In this document: in pieces, positions 10,445-22,445 of the stretch
Position numbering within the stretch: the stretch's first letter is position 1
Layout: every line of letters begins with the position of its first letter
Assembly (NCBI GenBank): GCA_025266875.1
Contig: JALLLT010000003.1
Location: 1,240,001-1,304,000, forward strand
DNA from: Fennellomyces sp. T-0311
Lineage: Eukaryota; Mucoromycota; Mucoromycetes; Mucorales; Lichtheimiaceae
Direction: 5' to 3'
DNA: 64,000 nucleotides
Notes under the pieces: generated by a model
Databases searched by the model: none
The model's input: the letters and a program-made list of their open reading frames with translations, nothing else
Told to the model about the DNA's origin: nothing
Program-made: the position numbers and the translations under genes

Positions 10445-13400
10445 CGAATTATTACTTGTAAAAAACAAAATGGAATCACTAGAATTAATCTCGATTTATA
10501 ACTAGAGCCGCCAAGTATATATACATCATTACTAACACATAAACGCATCTAAAGCTTTTAAATAATTTTCTTTTTCCTTGAGGTATATGAGTAAGTGACC
10601 TCCATTACGTCCTTTCTTATAGGTGATTCCAGGAAATGTACAACTCTCAATCATTAACGAAGAAAAGCATCGATAGAAAATAAACTTGTTCTAGGAGAAA
10701 AATGAATGGCTACATACGCACATACGTATATATATATGTATATAACCAGTACTTATTTGAATGCTTGATTGTTAAAGGCTAGTGGTTACATATATTATAA
10801 CTCGAGCTGTCATTTACGTACGTATTAGTGATATATTTAATTTTTCTATTGGAGCTACTGGGACATTTTGAAGGTAATACCAGCACATACATTGTTTTGA
10901 TCCAATCATAGAAGAAGCAGTAAATATTTTATAACCTTCTTAGCCTTATATATGAAATTTGACATGATATTTCCTAGTAATATAGTGAAAAAGCTTCTTG
11001 AATATACAACCCGTAAAATGGTTTGGAAGTTGTATTTGTATAACTGAAATGCTGAAAGAAGCACGATGTATGACGTGTTGGATATTTACAGAAAGTGAGT
11101 AAAAGATGTAAACAGACTAGGTTTCATGAACGAAGCATCAGCGATGCGAACAGCTTGTATACAAACTCTTCCTGTTGAAAAACGGATGGTGCAGCTACAA
11201 GGGAAAAAAAGTATGGAGGCACCTTCCTGTTAAAGTTAGTAATTTACTTATAGCCCATGAGCAGAGATGCCGAAAAGAACTTTCGATTGGCAAATGTTTT
11301 GGTAACTTATTTTTATATTTATCTCATAAAAGCTAAATGCGAATCACAAACGACGATTAGGTTTATAGTTACTGACACAATCATATCATATTTCACTTTA
11401 AGCACTCCGAAAATGCGGGGCACGTACTGTCACCCTATTTTTTCATGGGCACACAACTATTGATCCGGTGATACCAACAGTAACATGGTATATTTTGCAA
11501 AGATCTTGAAAGATGCGACGATAATTCAATGGCGTGAGAGATGACGCCATTCTGCTAATAGCTTTCACCAGCATGTCTATAACGCCTTACAAAGAGTAAA
11601 AAATGCACATTACATACAAAGCCCGGAGTATTCAAGTCAACTGAGCTCTTAGCGATAACGAAGGGGAGCAAAAAATAAATGACTCAACGCGAAAGAAAAA
11701 AAACTATGGAAACTTCGCATGACAGCCACCATGTGGGTATTGGTGTGGGAAAAGGTAAACGTTTGAACGAAAACCCGCGATCTCGTGAACCCAGTACCAA
11801 TCATTGTAGGATGATATTTTCCAGGGCCGGCAATATAACTAAAAATCGGCAGTGAGCCGATATATGCGACGAGACGGAGTCGAAATATTTGCATATGCCG
11901 CTTATGCGGCGAGAGAATGCCATTACAGTAGAGAGATGATCTAACATTTTTTCTTCAAGAAAAAATCGAATGTTGTACAAAAGCGTATGCTTCACAAAGT
12001 AAAGAAAAATTTCACATCGCTATCAAATAGAGAATTCAGCCCACTTGATGGTGGTCCAAAAGTGAGTGAAAAACCTGCACCTCGGCGGCATGTATGATCA
12101 CGTTACAAGCGTTTTGCATCTTCGTTGTTCTCCTGAGCTTCTTGAAAAAGGTGATTTTTAATTAGACGAATGGGCGATACTTCCCTTTTTTTTTTTTTGA
12201 AAACTTGAGCGATCGTTGTGTTGGAGTAACATGGGATATACGGAAGTCGGGATAGTACAGAAAAAGTGCTACGTCCTTTTTCTCGTTTGCGGTAGGAATG
12301 ATGGTAACCGTCGAATTCTCCGTCAAGCTAAAAATGTTGAGCTTGATAAATGTTCGCTATATCGGACTTGAAGTCGATATGTTGTGACAACAGAAAAGAT
12401 ACGGTTATCTTCCGGAAATAAATTCTAATTTGCATATAGCCAGGCTTTCGGGTTGGGAGATTATCCTTCCCCCGCCTTTGATGAGTAATGTAGAAATCTC
12501 AAACCCGTTATATAGAATAACCCGCTGCGTTGACAAGATCGAGCACTCGCTCCGCATATTGAACGCATAGACCGTGGAAAAAAAGTATTCTCCAGGTGAC
12601 TAAATTATCGATTAGATTTTGTTACGTCAGCACAGCCGCGCACACATAATTTACCTACAGGACCCGTTTATAGAATCTCGGTTTATAGGTCAGCAGGTGC
12701 AGCCGAGGAACGACTCACGGTCGGTTTTCTTTTTTCCAAATTATCCAAGGTGCTGCTGTAGAATGGGATCAAAATTTATGATCGGATAAAGTATGAGGTA
12801 AAAATTCAAACGACGATCTGTCAATTAAACCCCTTCCTCTTCTTGTATTGATGCTCTGACAAAACTCTCCTGATAGCTAAAGAAGCAGGAGCCACAAGGG
12901 GTACCCGCATCATCATGTTACGGCAATGCCACAGTTGATAACAGCAAATGTATGTGGTATATGCAAGTCTGACCCTGTTAAGGGCCCGGCTCGGGGTTGA
13001 GAAACATAAAGGTTGATAAGCACAAGCCAAGAAAAATAAAAAACAAAGTAAAAGGGACCGCAATCGCGAAACACATGATCTCCGATTGCCAAAATCAAAT
13101 ATTTCGTGGTGTTACAATGGCACGCGCACTCACAGGCTTATCATTTATGTTTAGGGCAACTGTGCCACCACAGAAATCGAAGGAATGATCCTCTGTGCGA
13201 TATAAATATATCGCCAGGAAGTCACTATTACATTTTCTAAGCGCTAGTAATTTTTTTACCCGAGAGACTGCTGCTTGAAGTACGCTGTTATCACTCCGCG
13301 ATGCCATTGGTTTCTGCCTTTGTACCGCAATCGTCGTGTGTAACCGGCACTCTAGTTTATTACTGAGGGCGTGAGCAGAAGGGGAGATAGCATTATGGGT

Positions 13401-13512
13401 AAATCGTGATACGATGTATAAATAAATCAAACTTTCCCACAATCACTTTTTTTCTTTTTTCTTTTATTGCTTTCTGAACTGGATCTCACTAGCAGATCAT
13501 CTTTCCTTCACC
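10445..13512. other. Long AT-rich intergenic region
   Basis: About 3 kb with no supported gene. Frames are short and start at non-ATG codons or lack any protein character. A TATA-like element near 13415-13426 probably serves the regulator starting at 13513. A 32-codon hydrophobic frame on the minus strand (12978..13076) is noted among the rejected items. Confidence 0.4.
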
Positions 13513-15942
13513 ATGCCATTTGCTACGGTCGAACGAACACACAAACGCTTCCGATCAAACGACGATTCAAGCGACTATAGCTCCTATTATTTCACGCCAC
13601 CATTCCCAGAAGACGAAGAAGATTTTGGATTCAATTCTCAACAACCCCAGCAGCAGCAGCTACAGCCACAACAGTGGAACAGCTTCCAGCCATGGGGGAT
13701 TCATCACAACAACAAGGAGGCATTCTCGCCAATGTATCCTAGCAACAACACTTTCTTGCAGTCTCCTCGGCGATACCCGGGGCTAGGCAAAAAGCAGGCC
13801 ATGGGTTTGAACATCGACACAAATTACTTGGACGCGGTGCCGCCGCTAGCTGCAAGCAGCCCACCCACACCGTTAGAAACGTCTGGGAGCAGCGTCGATA
13901 GCGAGCCTACGACTGTGTCACCATCGGCAGTGCCGCTTGTGCCATGGACGAGTGACGAAGAGGAAGAGAAGGAAGAAGACATAGCGGCCGTATCAAAAGG
14001 TGGCGCGGCTATTCAGGAAGTGTTCTCCAAGTTCAGTCTCTCATACACCGACCTGGGCATTAACATGGAAGCCCGCATCTCGAGCGTGTCTGATTTTCGG
14101 GTGCTGATAGACGCCTTCAGCAAAATGTGCTGCTCGCCTGAGAGCGAAGAAAAGAAAGAAGCGCCTCGAAGCAGCGGTATTGTTCTGTATCGTAATCCCA
14201 ACTCACGCCTCAAGCCGGTCAACTTTTTTGCGTCAGCGTCCTACCTTGGGCAGATCATGCACCCACACTCGAAGCACTCGCCGGCCATAACGCTGCAACA
14301 GATCGTGGATACGTGTCTCCATACGTATTTCACGTGCTGGGTACGCTACTACCCTATGCTCTCCAGACAGACATTCATGGCGTGGTACGATACTCAATCA
14401 AACCCGCTCGATACGCTGATTGTGAATGCGCTGTGTGCATTCGCTTTTCGTCACACCGCGCTCCACCACGGCGGTCCAGAATGGGAACATTTCCGCGCAG
14501 ACCCATACCAGCTGCAGGAACAAGAAGAGTTCTTCTTCAACCGTGCCCGCGACTGTCTTGGCCAGTCGTTCGACCGTCCAGACAGATTCACAATTCTCAG
14601 TCTGATCTACATGAGCATTCGCGCCGAAGTCCGTCGACGGCACCACTACCTGGGCATGGCGGTGTCAATGCTCCATGAACTTGACATTTACCCACGAATG
14701 GTGTATGAAGCCGAGGACGAGTCATATGAGAAGGAGGCCGACACTCGAATCTGGTGGCTCGCGTGGTCGATTGACTTCTACCTGTATTCTTCCGGGGCAC
14801 CCAAGAACACACCACAAACAAAATCCCACGGAACGGTAGACATCCCGCGAGTATTCGAGGAAGACATTGACGACGACGAGCTCGGTGTGCTGACATATCA
14901 CCACTGCATCCAATTTTGGAAAATGCAGGCAAACATCATCGACATGATTGACCGGGAACACGAGATGACCGTGGAGCAGCTCAACGCATACGACCAGAGG
15001 ATTGTCAGCATGTACAACTCGCTCCCAGCCTACTTGAAGTTTGATAGCGGATTTGAGTACGGTACCGAGGAATTGTTTGTGGCGTGTGTCCGTGTCAACA
15101 TTGAATACAACGCGACCCGCATCATCCTCCACAAACAGTTCATTCCCGACGTCAACGATCGCTATCCTGGTCGCTTCTCCCTCGAGTCACTCAACATCTG
15201 CGTATCGGTGGCGCTGACACAGATACGGGCGCTCAACACATGCGTCAAGATCTCCCGTTGCCAGTGTGCCTTCGACCGCGACGAGATGTGGCGAGCAGCG
15301 GAAATCATTTCAATCTCCATGGATATCTACCGCTCATGCGGCTCCCCGCTAATTCTCAAGCACATCAACAAAGAAGAATTCGACAATGCGCTCCAGAAAT
15401 GCCTGGACATCTTGAAGCAGACGGTGGAGCACCGGTCAAAGGCGAAAGATTGGGTGCAGGTAGCAGACTGGATCGAAGTCGAGATACGGCGGCATCGACT
15501 TTACACCCATCCAGCCAACAACGTCACAGCGCATCTGTATGAACAACAACCCAATAAGCCCGACTACTTCCTTGCCAATCTGAAACCATCTATCGCATTG
15601 TCACAACAGCAGCAGCCATCGAAGCAAGGAGCATCCCCCGTCCCCGTGCCGCAAAGTAGAAGCGAGCATGATTCACATGAAATCACCCCATCCGGCTCGA
15701 TGCTATCGGTCCTGTCATTCCCAGCGTCGTCATCACCTTCATCCACTTCATCCATATCCAGCACTTCTTCATCCTTCATCCCATCGTCATCGCCCGACCC
15801 AGCACAGCCGTTCGTGCAGTGCAATATGTATGCTCCTCCATCCAAAAACATTAATCCATCCAAAAGCCAAACGCGGTTCCGGTACTTCAATCCACGCAAA
15901 ATGAACAAATTCCTATTTATCGACGAAAATCCCATTTCATAA
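13513..15942 (+). CDS. Fungal_trans-domain regulator lacking a recognisable zinc cluster
   Basis: An 809-residue single-exon nuclear regulator. The middle (about residues 260-480) fits the fungal-specific transcription factor (middle homology) domain: YFTCWVRYYPMLSRQTF, then DTLIVNALCAFAF, FTILSLIYMSIRAEVRRR and TRIWWLAWSIDFYLY. Both ends are low-complexity: a Gln-rich stretch near residue 45, an acidic DEEEEKEED patch near 150 and a Ser-rich C-terminal region. The usual N-terminal CxxCxxxxxxC cluster is absent; the N-terminus instead begins with a basic ERTHKRFRS. The protein may bind DNA differently or act through a partner. The ATG follows a pyrimidine-rich leader about 90 bp downstream of a TATA-like sequence. 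Base composition is more GC-rich than its flanks. Confidence 0.9.
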   Translation: MPFATVERTHKRFRSNDDSSDYSSYYFTPPFPEDEEDFGFNSQQPQQQQLQPQQWNSFQPWGIHHNNKEAFSPMYPSNNTFLQSPRRYPGLGKKQAMGLNIDTNYLDAVPPLAASSPPTPLETSGSSVDSEPTTVSPSAVPLVPWTSDEEEEKEEDIAAVSKGGAAIQEVFSKFSLSYTDLGINMEARISSVSDFRVLIDAFSKMCCSPESEEKKEAPRSSGIVLYRNPNSRLKPVNFFASASYLGQIMHPHSKHSPAITLQQIVDTCLHTYFTCWVRYYPMLSRQTFMAWYDTQSNPLDTLIVNALCAFAFRHTALHHGGPEWEHFRADPYQLQEQEEFFFNRARDCLGQSFDRPDRFTILSLIYMSIRAEVRRRHHYLGMAVSMLHELDIYPRMVYEAEDESYEKEADTRIWWLAWSIDFYLYSSGAPKNTPQTKSHGTVDIPRVFEEDIDDDELGVLTYHHCIQFWKMQANIIDMIDREHEMTVEQLNAYDQRIVSMYNSLPAYLKFDSGFEYGTEELFVACVRVNIEYNATRIILHKQFIPDVNDRYPGRFSLESLNICVSVALTQIRALNTCVKISRCQCAFDRDEMWRAAEIISISMDIYRSCGSPLILKHINKEEFDNALQKCLDILKQTVEHRSKAKDWVQVADWIEVEIRRHRLYTHPANNVTAHLYEQQPNKPDYFLANLKPSIALSQQQQPSKQGASPVPVPQSRSEHDSHEITPSGSMLSVLSFPASSSPSSTSSISSTSSSFIPSSSPDPAQPFVQCNMYAPPSKNINPSKSQTRFRYFNPRKMNKFLFIDENPIS

Positions 15943-16140
15943 AGTTATTGCCTTAATAAAGCTGTATGTTACATCTCATCTTTCTAATGCATGACAAGCC
16001 GTGGTACAAAATATACGTGTTGGATTCATTACAGTTGTTATTATTGTAGCACAGAAGGGTAAAGGTGGCGGAGGAGGGCGGTGGATATCAAAGACGGACA
16101 GATAAGCAAGGGGTTGATAAGGACATATATACACAGGTGA

Positions 16141-16156
16141 AAAAAAAAAAAAAAAA
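16141..16156. repeat. Poly-A tract
   Basis: A run of A residues sits a few bases beyond the stop of the minus-strand RabGAP, so it falls in that gene's 3' untranslated region as poly-T. Confidence 0.7.
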
Positions 16157-16161
16157 GAAGC

Positions 16162-19100
16162 CTATAGAGCACCAGCCTTGTGTAGCTTTTGCATCATCAC
16201 CTCGTAATTGCTCTCGCTCTCCGCGTACTTCATCTTGAGGCTGATAAGAATCGCCTCGACATCCTCCAGCTGGTTCTCCAGGTCGCAATTCCGCTGGCTC
16301 AGCTGCCGGTTGCTTCGCTGCAGCTCCTCGACCACAGGCATATTTAACTTGAGCTGGTCCAGTTCTGTCCGCGCCTGAGAAAGTTGCCATCGGAGTTGCT
16401 GGTTTTCGTCATCCAGTCGTGCAACATTCATTTTGGCGTCGATCACCTGCTTGGTCACTTCTGAATGCTCGCCTTCGAGGTTGCGATACGACTTTTCAAG
16501 CCGGCGCACATGGGAAGACAACTCAGCATTGATTCTTCGTAGATGTTCCTCCTGGGATTGATTCTTGGCTTCTCTGGCTGCCTCAGTGGCGTGTTGTTTT
16601 GCCAGTCGGTTTAATAATCGCGTTGGAATATCCATACTGTAAGCATCGTGAACAAATCCATTTTCGTCATCCTAATAAACCGAAAAATGAGCTCACTTTA
16701 GCCATTTCAGACATTTTTTTCCTTACTTTGTACGTGTCAAACACTGCATTGTTCAGGAATTCGACCAGTGCTTCGAAATCCATGTTTAATAAAGTGTGTT
16801 GATTGCGGAACATCAACGCCAAGGCAAACCGTAGTACCACATGGGAGCCTTCGAGTAACACCATATCAAATACCCGGTATACCAAATGCAGCGGACCGCG
16901 ACTGGCAAATAACGTCATGAACCATTGGGACGCATACATGCTGGGCTGTACGCCTTGGGCCTCCAGATGCTTGTGGATCTGGGGCAGCTTTTGTTGCAAA
17001 ATATGGTCGAACTGGAAGAGGCGCTCATGAAGCAGCTCCATCTGTGGCATGAACTGACCACGCAAACCATACTGGCTCATGATTTTGATCAGCACACAAA
17101 ATGCCATATCATCCGGCATCTTTTCCAAAAACAGAACATCGTCAGTACTAAAAAATAGCTTAATTTCCATGGAAATGAATAGCTTACGTGAAGCAATAAA
17201 CACCCGACGATGAATGGAAGGCCCTGACAATATCCCACCTGTTGATCAAAGAGACTGTAAGCCTTGGTAACATTGAAAAGCGCTTCTTGGCCCTCGCCAT
17301 CCTTTTCTTTGAAAAAATCATGGGTAGGGAATGTTCTAGCAAGATCGCGTTGGATTGACTTTTCATGTGGGCTGATGCGCTTTAAGAGCTCCCGATATTC
17401 AGACTCAAGATCTCCATTGTTTCGGGACTTGGACATGATCTGCCAAACGTATCCACGCATAGAACTTGGAATGCCAGCAATCATGTGATGCTTGACAGCG
17501 TCGGACTGAGTTCGGACCATGTCGTCCGTATCACTGATAAACACCTCCCAGAAATCTATATATATATTGCGCAATTAATTTAAGACTTTGCATTAAATAT
17601 TTGTAAGAAAATAATAAACAATTTACCGTAATCGTATTCAGGGTGCTCCACCTTCAAGTCCTCGAGACGTTGCTTCGCTTCATCTTTGAGTGCAGTTTGT
17701 TTGGGTGAATCGCGCGTCGGTTGGTCCTCGGACGATCGTCCAAATTTGGACATCAGCATTTCGTAATAGCTTGATGCACTTGCATACGATAAACGATTGC
17801 CTGGATGGAACGACGAAGATGGAGATGATGGTTGCGAAGATTGCAGACGATAAAACTCGGACATGCGTTTGCTTTGGCGCTCGCGGAATGCAGCCGATGG
17901 GCGCTCCACTGCACGTGTACCCGTTCGAACGGATTGTGACGAGGGTGAGCCAGCACGTTTGAAAGGGTTGAACGATGTGAAAGATCTGTTGCTGGTGCTT
18001 TCAGAACGCGAACGCGTGTGAGTTTGAAATTCCGAAGAAGTCGTAGAACGAACCGATTCACGGTCGCTTGTTGTTGCCGAAGCACTGGATCGAGTGGTTG
18101 CCATGGGAACGCTGTCGGTAGGCAACGGTGGTAATTCCTTGATCGGCTTTTCTGCATCCTGCGCAACATAATGGTCTGTGTTATATTGCTTTTCTGGAAC
18201 AGATGGAATGGGTGATAGTTCTTCGCTGAAATGTCGCTCCAAGATAGCCCGTTGCGCCGATGTTGGAGATTGCTCAAAACTTGGCGAACTTTCTGCGCTC
18301 GATCGTTGTTCCGTTGGTTGCTCGGCAATAAATTGCTGTTGTTCAGGAATAGGTGGCTGCTCTGCAATAAATTGCCGTTCTATATTAGGCTGTGGTTCCG
18401 CAAAAGACTGTTGTTCTGGAATAGGCGGTTTCTCTGCGCTGAATTGTTGCGGTGGAAGAGGTGCCTTTTCAACATACTGCTGTGGCGTTCTCTCGGCAGT
18501 AAATTGTTGTTCAGGTGACTTTCTATCAATATATTGTTGGTCAGGAAGTGGTGGTTTCTCGGCAACAGTATGTTGTTCCGAAATGGAAGTCTCTTCGACA
18601 GCATATTGCTGCTTTTCAAAGAACCGATTTTCTGAAGGTTGTTCGGGGATGGACTGCTGTTCCACAACAGATCGCTGTCCCTGAGGTGTCTTGTTCTCGG
18701 GGATCGTCGTTTGCTTATGACGGATAAATACTTCTTCGTCCTCTTCGCCGACTGTCTCGAAAGGCTTCTTTGCAGTAATAATAGCCGGTAGCGGTGGCAT
18801 GGGTGGAGGCTGAGGTCGAGAGACCGTTGTAGCGCGGCGTCTCCTTCCGGGGACAGCCACAGAAGGTGTATCATTTGCAACTGAAGGGGGCGGGCCAGTT
18901 GGCTTGGATACGGTTGCCGAGCGACTGCGTCGCACGGGTGCTTCCTGGGGCGGCTCGAGCGGTGGCAACTTTGTTGTCGTGGGCGTTGTCATTGCTGTAT
19001 CAGCTGAAAAATCCGTATCATCGTCCTCGCTGGAGGTTGCCGAGTGTCCTTTTTTATTGAGGGGCTCTTCACGATCGCTGTCTGAATCAGACGAGTCTTC

Positions 19101-19310
19101 GTCATCCGTCTTGACTTGGATTGTAAAGCCAAAATGGTCGCGGTACTCGCTATTGTTTGGGTTCATTAAGGCTTCATCAACGACGTCCAAGTCGTAATCG
19201 CACAATGAGAAGCGTTCATCCTCGGAATGAGAATCTTGTTCAGACTCATCCGCATCGGAATGCGAGTTGTATCGACCCGTTCCTGAAGAGTGAATAGCTG
19301 GCTCAGGCAT
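16162..19310 (-). CDS. TBC-domain Rab GTPase-activating protein (Gyp5-like)
   Basis: A 984-residue RabGAP that speeds GTP hydrolysis by Rab proteins in vesicle traffic. Exons are 19310..17627, 17555..17188, 17119..16727 and 16671..16162; introns of 71, 68 and 55 bp keep frame. Residues 1-560 are disordered: acidic (DSSDSDSDRE), then Pro/Gln/Glu-rich degenerate repeats built on PPIPEQQ and FIAEQ, then Ser/Arg-rich. The TBC domain spans about residues 585-790, with the arginine finger in IPSSMRGYVW (Arg595) and the glutamine finger in GYCQGLPF (Gln672). Both catalytic residues are present, so the GAP should be active. The last exon is a long coiled coil, the order seen in Gyp5/Evi5-like proteins. 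The intron 2 acceptor is an AAG (intron end 17120), chosen because it gives LLLHMPDDMAF. ATG15 lies 101 bp upstream on the same strand. Confidence 0.92.
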
Positions 19311-19411
19311 TATTGGAGAAGAAAAAAAAAGAATGGTGTAACCCGATCTGGATTCGAGTTTTTGAAGGACTAAAAAAAAGAACTCGTGACTCCAAAAGTC
19401 ATCAACTTTTA

Positions 19412-20934
19412 TTATGAATCTCGATCGTCATAATAGTGCCAGAGGCCACAATCTTTGCACTCGTCAGGCTCGGGTCTGCAATCAGGCATTGGGAATTCGT
19501 CGGGTCTCTTCAGGATGTTTTCTATCACATCACCAATTCGATGGGACCGAATATCTACTCGCCAGCCGTGCTCATTAACTGTGTCCCACGAGCACACCTG
19601 TGGAATGGTGAGTCAGGTGGGAAAAGGGTTTTGTGACATATGCTTTACTTACTTGGCCGGTGTGACACCGAGTTTCTATAGCAAATCCGCCATACCAACA
19701 GCTACTCCAGGGACCCTTATTGCAATTCGTTATATTAGATTACAATTTCATTCTTCACACACTCCTTTTTTTTAGACTCAACTGTGCAAACACCAACAAA
19801 GATCGGATCAGCCGTATGGCCAAAGTGCCATATCGGCATACGGCCAGCACCAGGTGGATGGGGTAAATGTAGCCTTGACGATGCTAGCTGGTCGCCTGGG
19901 CTCTCGAACGTCACAGTCGGTACGCCAAAAGTAGCGCCCACCATACTCGCTAGTGCACCGCCTAGTGAATGGCCCGTCATCCAAATCGTCGATGCATTGT
20001 ACCGATCGCTCACGTCTTTGTATATTTCCTGCATAATTGGCAATTACATTAGCATTATGGCCGTTGGATTAGTGCTGAAAATTGTAATTTACCAGTGCAT
20101 GATCGTAATACAGTTCGTGTTTCAAAAGTGCAGTTTCTAGACAATGTGAATCACACTTGTACTGGTTTCCTTCATAGCAATCGCACACTGGCTGCCACAC
20201 GCGGCTAATGCGCCCACAGCAGCACGAAAATAGCATGTTGTCCTGTTAAAGTCAGCATCTCGGTTACCTGCACACAGCACGCCCTTACATTCCGCTTGTC
20301 CTTCTCGCCTGTCGGATCTCCGGTCCACAGCCCAGCACTGGTACCCTTGATGCTGATGATCAAGAGCGAATCGTCTTCGTTTCCGAAGACATGCCCTCGG
20401 ATACCATCTGAATCCCAGCCGAAAGACGAGTTCTGGAAGATATAAGCACTCCAAATGCACCGCTGATAAGGCGCTATGCTATCTTACCACGTTCCACGGT
20501 GGACCGAGTTGGTACCAATCCTTGCCGTCGCTTTCGTTTACTGAGGTATATGCGTTATTGGTCATCATGGCCAGGGATAACACTGACGGTCGGTGCGTCA
20601 CATCAGGGATAAGACCCCAACTGGACTGGAACTCGGGTGTGCCCGACACACGCATGAGCTTTCCCTGGTCATGGAGCTTTCGTAGTTGCTGATCTATATT
20701 ACGTGGTCGAGAAATTTGATCGAGGACGGGCAAAACTGTATAATCATTCGACAATGTTGCCAGTGACGCAGCAGGAACAGTGTGGCGCCAAAGACTCCTG
20801 GATTGTTGACCATGGTGGTATACAGTTTTCAGACGCAAAGACTGTTCGCGCACCGGGGAAAAGAAGGGGAACTGGATCGAGTCGCACAGTTGTACCGAAA
20901 TAAATAATAGTAAGCTTGGACCGCTAAGCTTCAT
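19412..20934 (-). CDS. ATG15: Autophagy-related vacuolar lipase ATG15
   Basis: Atg15 is the class-3-type lipase that breaks up autophagic bodies inside the vacuole. Six exons (20934..20488, 20432..20289, 20242..20093, 20028..19783, 19715..19653, 19597..19412) with introns of 46-67 bp give 411 residues, all phases consistent. The N-terminus has a hydrophobic signal anchor (LSGPSLLLFISVQL). Family motifs in order: LSLAMMTNNAY, GIRGHVF, IISIKGTSAG, the Cys-rich DNMLFSCCCGR, the nucleophile elbow TGHSLGGALAS (Ser268), VTFESPGDQLASSRL, HTADPI and GWRVDIRSHRIGDVIENIL. Exon 4 ends at a GTTGAG donor. The C-terminus keeps cysteines (PECKDCGLW-like end) but has no long Ser/Thr tail. It is divergent from the regulator at 21306 across about 370 bp. 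Confidence 0.95.
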
Positions 20935-21305
20935 GAGTAAGCCATGACGGAATGGGTTATTCGCAGGTGTCGTGCGAAGTCGACTTCACAAGTCATTGGG
21001 TCGTTTTCCCGCCAAAGTTTCTCAGCTCCGCATTCAAGGTGATCCAACCCAAGTTTGTTTGTGTGACCATCTCACATCATTCAGTACAGTACTGCAAACA
21101 TACAACGTCGCTGCTGTTTTTTCCGAAGCCATTGCGACAGTCGATATTGGAAAATGACAGGTCGGGTTCAGTGTGGATGAACAGACTGGAAACCAATCCA
21201 AGTTTCTCCGATTTGTATTGCACACCGTTTGGGTATATAAGGCTTACTCCACAGCAAACATCGCCTTGTCTCTCTTTTTTCTGTTCTTCTTCTTTCGCTG
21301 GAAGA
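20935..21305. promoter_or_regulatory. Divergent promoter region of ATG15 and a Zn2Cys6 regulator
   Basis: This 370 bp region lies between two genes that point away from each other. A TATA box (GGTATATAAG, about 21232-21241) sits some 65 bp before the regulator's ATG, followed by a pyrimidine-rich leader. No matching TATA box was seen on the ATG15 side. Confidence 0.6.
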
Positions 21306-22259
21306 ATGTACGAACAACATCAGCAAAACCACCACCGCCACTACTCGGATAACCCCGCGTTTTCAATGCCGACAACTCAGCAAGATGATCTGTCCATGAG
21401 CTATTCCCAGTTCGTGTTTGACGACCAGACTCTCGCAGCATTAGACTCGCAAGACCTTGGTATGAAATATATGCAGCTTCTGGAAAGCGGCAATAATGAT
21501 CTTACCAATGAGACAGCTCAAGTAAGCTTCCTCTACCTCGATGCGTGTTCTGCGCTATACTGACCGTTTCGATAGTTACCGTGCGACGACCACGAGTTGA
21601 TGCCTAGCAGTATCCATCATCATCACCATCACCACCAACCAAATCCACACGCACAGCAATCATTTGCACCGGTTCCACAACAAGAACAGTACACCGTCGA
21701 TCAATCCACGGATTTTTACAGCTTGGACCATGCAAGAATGATGCCGTACGAAGAGCCTTTTCCACAACAGCTTCAACAATTTGATCAGCCCACACCACCG
21801 CAAGCATTCTATCCGTTTGGAAATGGCAGTAGCGACGCAATGTTTCAGCCGCCTTTCCCGCCCACAGAGCACTTTACAAGCACCGCCATGCCAATGCGCC
21901 ATCACGTCCCACATCAGCCCCACCCTTCGATGGGCCCATCCTCTATTGCCTCGTCTTCCTCCTCCTCCTCATTATCCTCTTCTTCGTCCTTTGCCCACGC
22001 CGAACAGCGTCCCCAAATCTATGTCCGAAAGGCATGCGTGTCATGTAAACAGTCTCACGTCGCATGCGATGTACAAAGGCCATGTTCCCGCTGCGTTCGG
22101 TTAAACAAGTCAGATACTTGTGTTGATGCGGAACGAAAGAAACGAGGAAGACCATGCGGATCAGGCAAGAAAAAACGAGAAGCCGCCGCCGCCGCTGCTG
22201 CTGCTGCTGCTGCCGCTGCAGCAGCTGCAGCATCCATGGCTGACGGATCTATGCCATAA
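21306..22259 (+). CDS. Zn2Cys6 transcription factor with C-terminal zinc cluster
   Basis: A 299-residue DNA-binding regulator from two exons (21306..21521, 21576..22259) with a 54 bp intron. The N-terminal two thirds are low-complexity: His run, Gln/Pro-rich stretches, Ser run. The zinc cluster lies near residues 240-270 with spacing C-x2-C-x6-C-x5-C-x2-C-x8-C (core CVSCKQSHVACDVQRPCSRC), followed by a basic KKRGRPCGSGKKKR stretch that includes an AT-hook-like GRP core, then about 17 alanines and a short end. A zinc cluster near the C-terminus is unusual, since most fungal proteins of this class carry it near the N-terminus, and there is no fungal_trans domain. The last Cys spacing of eight is also longer than the common six. 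Targets are unknown. Confidence 0.9.
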
Positions 22260-22445
22260 AACAACTATAATATAGACAATCTCTGCTTTAACTGTTCTAC
22301 ATTTCTAACGATAACCAACGCCACACAATCTAATACGCATATGTCATTATTGCACACCAAACACCCGTAATAAATATACTTCTTTTCGAATCAAGTTTGT
22401 TTACAAACACATAGCATAAATTGTATATACAGCCAGCCCATGTGC

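Noticed and set aside
12978..13076. Minus-strand 32-codon hydrophobic frame (starts MCFAIAVPFTLFF) resembling a signal peptide
   Set aside because: It stops right after the hydrophobic part and I could find no splice site that adds a sensible second exon; poly-T tracts easily give such frames.
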